From Tubiluchus corallicola (lineage: Eukaryota > Priapulida > Priapulimorpha > Priapulimorphida > Tubiluchidae), in NCBI GenBank assembly GCA_030141605.1, contig JAQGDQ010000792.1, positions 1 through 22,500 of the forward strand: a DNA stretch of 22,500 bases. The letters run 5' to 3'. Below are positions 17,378 to 22,500 of this stretch, in pieces. Positions within the stretch are counted from its first letter, which is position 1; each line of letters begins with the position of its first letter. Below the pieces are notes generated by a model that was not told the DNA's origin, made no database searches, and saw only the letters and a list, made by a program, of their open reading frames with translations. A program made the translations under genes and the position numbers.

Positions 17378-18573
17378 ACATGGTCTTTGAAGAGCACGGT
17401 CTCAATTAAAGGTGTATGGTCTTAACTCTCAGGTAAGCATGTTCTCAAGAAGATATGGTCTCAATAGGCCGTGGTCTCAAGTGTATTTGGCCTCAGAAGG
17501 GCATGGTCTCAATAGGGCATAATCTCAAGATTGTATGATCTCAGGAGGGCATGGTCTCAAGAGTATATGGCCTCAGGAGGGCATGGTCTCAAAAGTACAT
17601 CGTCTCAGGAAGGCATGGTCTCAGGAGGTTGGGTCTCAGGAGTTACGGTCTTAAGAGTATATGGCCTAAGGAGGGCATGGTCTCAAGAGTATATGGTCTC
17701 AGGTGTTATGGTCTTAAGAGTATGTGGTCTCAGGAGGGCATGGTCTTAAGAGTATATGGCCTAAGGAGGGCATGGTCTCAAGAGTATATGGTCTCAGGTG
17801 TTATGGTCTTAAGAGTATGTGGTCTCAGGAGGGCATGGTCTTAAGAGTATATGGCCTCAGGAGGGCATGGTCTCAAAAGTATATGGTCTCAAAAGTGCAT
17901 GGTCTTAAGAGTATATGGTCGCAGGAGGTCATGGTCTCAAGAGTATATGGTCTCAAAAGTGCATGGTCTTAAGAGTATATGGTCTCAGGTGTTATGGTCT
18001 TAAGAGTATGTGGTCTCAGGAGGGCATGGTCTCAAGAGTATATGGTCTCAGGAGTTATGGTCTCAAGAGTATGTGGTCCCAGGAGTTATGGTCTTAAGAG
18101 TATATGGCCTAAGGAGGGCATGGTCTCAAGAGTATATGGTCTCAAAAGTGCATGGTCTCAAGAGTATATGGTCCCAGGAGTTATGGTCTTAAGAGTATAT
18201 GGTCTCAGGAGGGCATGGTCTCAAGAGCATATGGTCTCAGGAGGTCATGGTCTCAAGAGTATATGGTCTCAAAAGTGCATGGTCTCAAGAGTATATGGTC
18301 TCAGGAGTTATGGTCTTAAGAGTATATGGTCTCAGGAGGGCATGGTCTCAAGAGTATATGGTCTCAAAAGTGCATGGTCTCAAGAGTATATAGCTTCAGG
18401 AGGGCATGGTCTCAGGAGGGCATGGTCTCAAGAGTATATGGTCTCAGGAGTTATGGTCTCAAGAGTATATAGCTTCAGGAGGGCATGGTCTCAGGAGGGC
18501 ATGGTCTCAGGAGGGCATGGTCTGAAGAGCGTATGGTCTCAAAAGTGCATGGTCTCAAGAGTACATGGTCTCA
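17378..18573. repeat. 16-bp-monomer satellite with 95-bp higher-order unit
   Basis: About 75 monomers of ATGGTCTCAAGAGTAT and variants (CAGGAGGGC, CAAAAGTGC, TTAAGAGTAT), most 16 bp and some 15 bp. A block starting ATGGCCTAAGGAGGGC at 17661 is repeated exactly 95 bp later at 17756, and similar blocks recur. Left-edge monomers (17378-17530) are the most diverged, as at the edge of a satellite. Open frames with WSQEYMVSG repeats are by-products. Confidence 0.95.
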
Positions 18574-19092
18574 TTCTGGAATGAGTAAAGAAATAGACCT
18601 CAATATTGCAAATTTGGTAAATATTTGGACAATTTTGAAGAAGCGAAATTTTTCTTAAATCTGCAATTTTGATTCGTTTGTTAAGCCTATCAAGACATCA
18701 ACTATCGTGTCATTAAGACGCCAACAAAAACCAGTCTGATTGAAGCAAGTTTATTCTAATGTGATAATTCAAGTTATTGAAAGCCATTACTGCAAATTAG
18801 CGAAATTACAATAGTGTAATGATTTCAAGAAACAGAGAGTGAAATTTGTGAAGGTTTTCGTAATAACTACCAGTACTGATTCCAGTTTATCAATTACTAA
18901 TAATTTGCAGTCTTGTAAAATACGGTGATCATGTGGGCTCTTGTTAGCAATTTAGAAACTTCATTTCATTTTAAAATGCGTTTTGCAACTAGAAGGAAAT
19001 TTGCACAAAACTGTCATCACAGCTTTGATGTGTCAAACTGTCTGTGAGGTGATGGCGAGACGACGCAAGTTGTACTAAGATGCAGTAAGTCG
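18574..19092. other. AT-rich sequence upstream of the ABCG exon
   Basis: No recognisable coding or mobile sequence. The 5' UTR exon of the ABCG gene may lie in or upstream of this stretch, but no promoter could be assigned. Confidence 0.4.
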
Positions 19093-19101
19093 TCGCTTAA
19101 C

Positions 19102-19382
19102 GCACTCTGCTTAGCGACGCCACTCTGCTTAGCGATGCCACTCTGCTTAGCGATGCACTCTGCTTAGCGATGCCACTCTGCTTAGTGACGCACTCTGCTT
19201 AGCGACACACTCTGCTTAGCGACGCCACTCTGCTTAGCGACGCCACTCTGCTTAGCAACGCCACTCTGCTTAGCGACGCACTCTGCTTAGCAACGCCACT
19301 CTGCTTAGCAACGCCACTCTGCTTAGCAACGCCACTCTGCTTAGTGACGCACTCTGCTTAGCGACGCACTCTGCTTAGCGAC
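19102..19382. repeat. 17/18-bp tandem array, 16 copies
   Basis: CTCTGCTTAG occurs 16 times, followed by CGACG, CGATG, TGACG or CAACG with or without an extra C, so 17- and 18-bp units alternate. It ends about 165 bp before the ABCG splice acceptor. Confidence 0.95.
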
Positions 19383-19547
19383 GTTTGCAGCAACTCATTA
19401 CGGTCATTAAGCAAAACAGCTTTTCGTAGAGCCAGACCAATTTGATTTTTGATAGTAATAATTCCACTGCTCATTAATGCTAATTTGTTATCAATTGCTT
19501 ATTAATTTTCAAATTAGAATGAAAGTCATTAAGTTCTCGTTTATTTC

Positions 19548-19549
19548 AG
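19548..19549 (+). other. ABCG exon splice acceptor (AG)
   Basis: TTCTCGTTTATTTCAG|GTAAAATG: a good pyrimidine tract, with the chosen start codon six bases into the exon. It implies a non-coding upstream 5' UTR exon. Confidence 0.6.
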
Positions 19550-19554
19550 GTAAA

Positions 19555-20734
19555 ATGCTTGACATCAATGGTCATCAACGATACCTTCCACCGCCTCCAT
19601 CCAAGTCGCCATCAGCACTCGGAAATCACTCAATAGATGGCGACAGTTACAGCACACGAACAGATGACTTCCACGAGTGGTCCATTTACCGTTCTAACAT
19701 CAATGCAAGATTTGTGGACAATGCACTGCGGATACGTGACGGCAAATCCTTTCCGTACGGAGAGTTCCGTATGGACCCGGAAACGGTGCATTCGGTCGTC
19801 AGCCATCAGAGACAAAACTCCAAACTTTCAAATGCATCACACGCAAGTGCAGCAGAAGATCTGCTAAATTTTGGTCTTCCTAGGCCAGCCACATCTAGAA
19901 GCCATCACTCTACTGCTGACGGAAGTAAGCCGTCACATGGAGTACGTGCCGCTCGCAGCTACAATTCCATTCTAGACGTAGACGACGGAAGTGCATTTGA
20001 TGAGCGACCCAGTCGACCATCCACTCAGCATGGTCCTAATCCTAACTCACAAAGTCTGGACAGCCTTGTGGCCGATGAACATTATAAACAAAATCGGGCA
20101 AATGCAAAATCTCGACACCAAAATGCCGTTCCTTCGAGACATCAACACCGACAAAAAAGGTCCCACGCAAGTGATAGACACCCAGTTGAAGAGATCAACG
20201 GAGACCTGCCATCTAACGAGGTCTCATCGCATCAGCGTCACAACAGCAGTCATAGTTACAAAAGTTATGAACCACAGATCGAGAGACCATACACACCACC
20301 GGATGGTAGAAGACCTCACAGTGTGGCTGTACCTCCTGATCATTATCGTGTGGGTCATCAGTATCATATCAACAAACACAATAAGAGAAAGACTTACGAT
20401 GACTGGTCGCTGTATCAGCAAACACCTGAACATCAGACATACGGTTCAACAATTACTCCCCATCCAATAGGGAACTTGTATAAGAACGAAATGTTTACAA
20501 TCAGAAGGAAGCAGGGACATCCGATGTCATACTTTGAACCGTTTGAAAGTGATGGTGAACTACACGAACCTGTGTTATCGCAATATCCTCATATTCAACT
20601 CAGAGACGTGACGTCAGAGGTGACCCATAACAGTTCCCCCTCGGGATGTGGTCCTTCTAGGATAGAGCGAAGGCTTGATGGAATTAGTTTTGAATTACGT
20701 GGGGGAGAACTGATGGCAGTGCTGGGCCCATCAG
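19555..20734 (+). CDS. ABCG-subfamily transporter (ABCG5/8-like), first coding exon
   Basis: Encodes 393 residues plus one base. Residues 1 to about 345 are a long hydrophilic N-terminal region rich in His, Ser, Arg, Asn and Pro, with poly-Pro at 11-14 and no known domain. From about 350 it becomes an ABC nucleotide-binding domain: IQLRDVTSEV, then RRLDGISFELRGGELMAVLG, ending in the Walker A start GPS|G at 393-394. The exon stops mid-Walker A in phase 1; the rest of the NBD, signature motif and the six TM segments must lie beyond the window. ABCG half-transporters are membrane exporters, in this group of lipids or sterols. The start at 19555 is chosen because an acceptor precedes it at 19549; in-frame ATGs at 19477 and 19519 would be intronic. 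The N-terminus is longer than in typical half-transporters (usually under 100 residues before Walker A). Confidence 0.85.
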
Positions 20735-20736
20735 GT
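20735..20736 (+). other. ABCG exon splice donor (GT)
   Basis: CCATCAG|GTAAGAGAA is a near-perfect donor. It splits the glycine codon of Walker A GPSG (phase 1). Reading on gives only KRNN and a stop, confirming that the exon ends here. Confidence 0.85.
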
Positions 20737-20813
20737 AAGAGAAACAATTAATAGATCATTTGGGATGACTTATCTAAATGCTTTGAATACATCATCATTT
20801 CTAATTTAAGATA

Positions 20814-21602
20814 CGACTCCATGTGCACGTAACGCGTAATGCGTGATGCGTAATGCGTATACAACAGGAAGTATATAAACATGTAGAAGCGTTTCCATGT
20901 GTACGTAATGCGTGATGCGTGATATGTAATGCGTATACAACAGTTTGTATATAAACATGTAGAAGCGTTTCCATGTGTATTTAATGCGTAATGCGTAATG
21001 CATGATCCGTATTCAACACGTGATCCGAATGTGATCACTAGCGTCCGAATACGCATCACGCAGCAGTGCGCGGACGGGAAACCGCCGTTGCCTAGGTGAT
21101 TATAGCAAGTTTTCAAGTTTCCGGTAATCATTTTCGCTGTTTAACTTTCTGAAAATTCTAGTTAGGTGAGTTTTGGTCACTTTAGGACCTACAAACATTA
21201 ATATCCTTTCTATTTGAGTTTTTGAGAGGTGGAAGAAGCATGTAGTTACGTGTTGTGCATCTAACTGCAGTTCTTTCACTAAATGATGATACCTGCCTTA
21301 TTGTTCTCTCCCCTGCTAAATGTTGTGCACCCAAAACCTGTGCTTTCTTTCCCGTCTAATAGTACAATAATAAGCTAATGCTGCAGCTGTAATTATCTAG
21401 GTTAAATTTTGACACAGACATCGTTTCCACAAATTATTGCTTACAATTTTCACGAATAGTGACCAAAAGTGGCGGAAAGAGCTCCATGAGCTTTGTTAAT
21501 ACACATAGCGTTCGCGGACACATGGAAGCAGTGAATGCGCATCACGCATGACGGATCACAGATCACGCATCACGCATTACGCATCACCTGCACGTGGATT
21601 CG
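20814..21602. mobile_element. TIR/foldback element with GCGTAATGCGTGAT-type heptamer ends
   Basis: The left end 20814-20850 and the reverse complement of 21566-21602 match at 32 of 37 positions (CGA-x-TCCA-x-GTGCA-x-GT... then GCGTAATGCGTGATGCG). Both ends are built of TAATGCG/TGATGCG heptamers. A second inner pair has TTCCATGTGT on the left (20908 and 20967) and ACACATGGAA on the right (21518). No transposase is encoded: a non-autonomous element of about 789 bp, starting 80 bp into the ABCG intron. No convincing target-site duplication was found. Confidence 0.65.
20815..21010. repeat. About 78-bp tandem repeat in the left end of the TIR element
   Basis: TCCATGTG at 20818, 20909 and 20968 begins repeated units containing TAATGCGTATACAACAG and GTATATAAACATGTAGAAGC. 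The third copy is diverged. Confidence 0.8.
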
Positions 21603-21684
21603 CAGCCTTATACTCTTCTATAATTAATCAGTTTGTGTCCACATGTATTATAACGCAGCACAATTTCGACTAAGCTTTTCTTCC
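21603..21684. other. Short spacer
   Basis: Spacer between the TIR element and the 36-bp satellite. No feature seen. Confidence 0.4.
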
Positions 21685-22500
21685 AATGACTGGACAGAAT
21701 GGTGGACAAACTGATGGCTGACTGACTGGACAGAGTGGAGGACAAACTGATGGCGGACTGACTGGACAGAATGGTGGACAAACTGATGGCTAACTGACTG
21801 GACAGAATGGTGGACAAACTGATGGCTAACTGACTGGACAGAATGGTGGACAAACTGATGGCTAACTGACTGGACAGAATGGTGGACAAACTGATGGCTA
21901 ACTGACTGGACAGAATGGTGGACAAACTGATGGCTAACTGACTGGACAGAATGGTGGACAAACTGATGGCTAACTGACTGGACAGAATGGTGGACAAACT
22001 GATGGCTAACTGACTGGACAGAATAGTGGACAAACTGATGGCTAACTGACTGGACAGAATGGTGGACAAACTGATGGCTAACTGACTGGACAGAATGGTG
22101 GACAAACTTATGGCTGACTGACTGGACAGAATGGTGGACAAACTGATGGCTAACTGACTGGACAGAATGGTGGACAAACTGATGGCTAACTGACTGGACA
22201 GAATGATGGACAAACTGATGGCTAACTGACTGGACAGAATGGTGGACAAACTGATGGCTAACTGACTGGACAGAATGGTGGACAATCTGATGGCTAACTG
22301 ACTGGACAGAATGGTGGACAATCTGATGGCTGACTGACTGGACAGAGTGGAGGACAAACTGATGGCTAACTGACTGGACAGAATGGTGGACAAACTGATG
22401 GCTAACTGACTGGACAGAATGGTGGACAATCTGATGGCTGACTGACTGGACAGAATGGTGGACAAACTGATGGCTAACTGACTGGATAGAATGGTGGACA
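21685..22500. repeat. 36-bp satellite, more than 22 copies, continues past the window
   Basis: Unit GACTGGACAGAATGGTGGAC plus AAACTGATGGCTAACT, period 36, with few variants (GAGTGGAGG, CAATCTG, GGCTGACTG). On the minus strand one frame is open for 285 codons as a 12-residue repeat (STILSSQLAISL). That follows from the period being a multiple of 3 and no stop falling in that frame. It lies in the presumed ABCG intron. The array reaches the right edge of the window. Confidence 0.95.

Noticed and set aside
17531-18584. Plus-strand open frames up to 201 codons with WSQEYMVSG repeats
   Set aside because: By-product of the 16-bp satellite; several overlapping frames are open and none has a non-repeat domain.
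19477-19554. Upstream ATG as the ABCG start
   Set aside because: It lies before a good splice acceptor at 19549; the 26 extra residues are unlike the rest and probably intronic.
19991-20470. 159-codon plus-strand frame inside the ABCG exon
   Set aside because: Out-of-frame shadow of the ABCG coding sequence.
21608-22465. 285-codon minus-strand open frame as a real gene
   Set aside because: Pure 36-bp satellite translation; openness follows from the period. Left as a low-interest finding.

Overview
This is a eukaryotic, intron-containing, AT-rich and very repeat-rich stretch, most likely from an insect. The evidence is two partial genes of arthropod type (a gustatory-receptor-like gene on the minus strand and an ABCG transporter gene on the plus strand), plus decayed LINE, Penelope-like and SINE elements typical of arthropod genomes. 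A large-genome hemimetabolous insect (cockroach, termite, stick insect, orthopteran) would fit, but that is inference. There are no operons, prokaryotic promoters or CRISPR arrays.

Layout. 1-3700 is non-genic: a 70-bp tandem array, a (CCTGA)n run, a long hexamer microsatellite attached to what looks like a LINE 3' end, and a dispersed repeat (called R2 here). 4632-7029 (minus) holds two coding exons of a gustatory receptor. Its first intron and the start of its second consist almost entirely of tandem arrays (38, 50 and 49 bp), and the 50- and 49-bp units carry copies of the gene's own splice sites. 7130-13500 is a graveyard of mobile elements: dispersed repeat R1, CA-rich repeats, three LINE C-terminal remnants, R2 with a nested insertion, and two tRNA-like SINE remnants. 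13583-15140 has a 33-bp array, a 5S-rRNA-headed SINE candidate and the GIY-YIG end of a Penelope-like element. 15904-16395 is the best R2 copy. 17378-18573 is a 16-bp-monomer satellite and 19102-19382 a 17/18-bp array. 19555-20734 is the first coding exon of an ABCG transporter, ending inside Walker A. A terminal-inverted-repeat element (20814-21602) and a 36-bp satellite running off the window follow in its intron.

The two genes point away from each other and show no functional link. Tandem arrays make up a quarter or more of the window. The most unusual structure is the receptor exon bracketed by arrays of duplicated acceptor sites on one side and duplicated donor sites on the other, with reading-frame constraints that leave only the exon-proximal acceptor and at most two donors usable.
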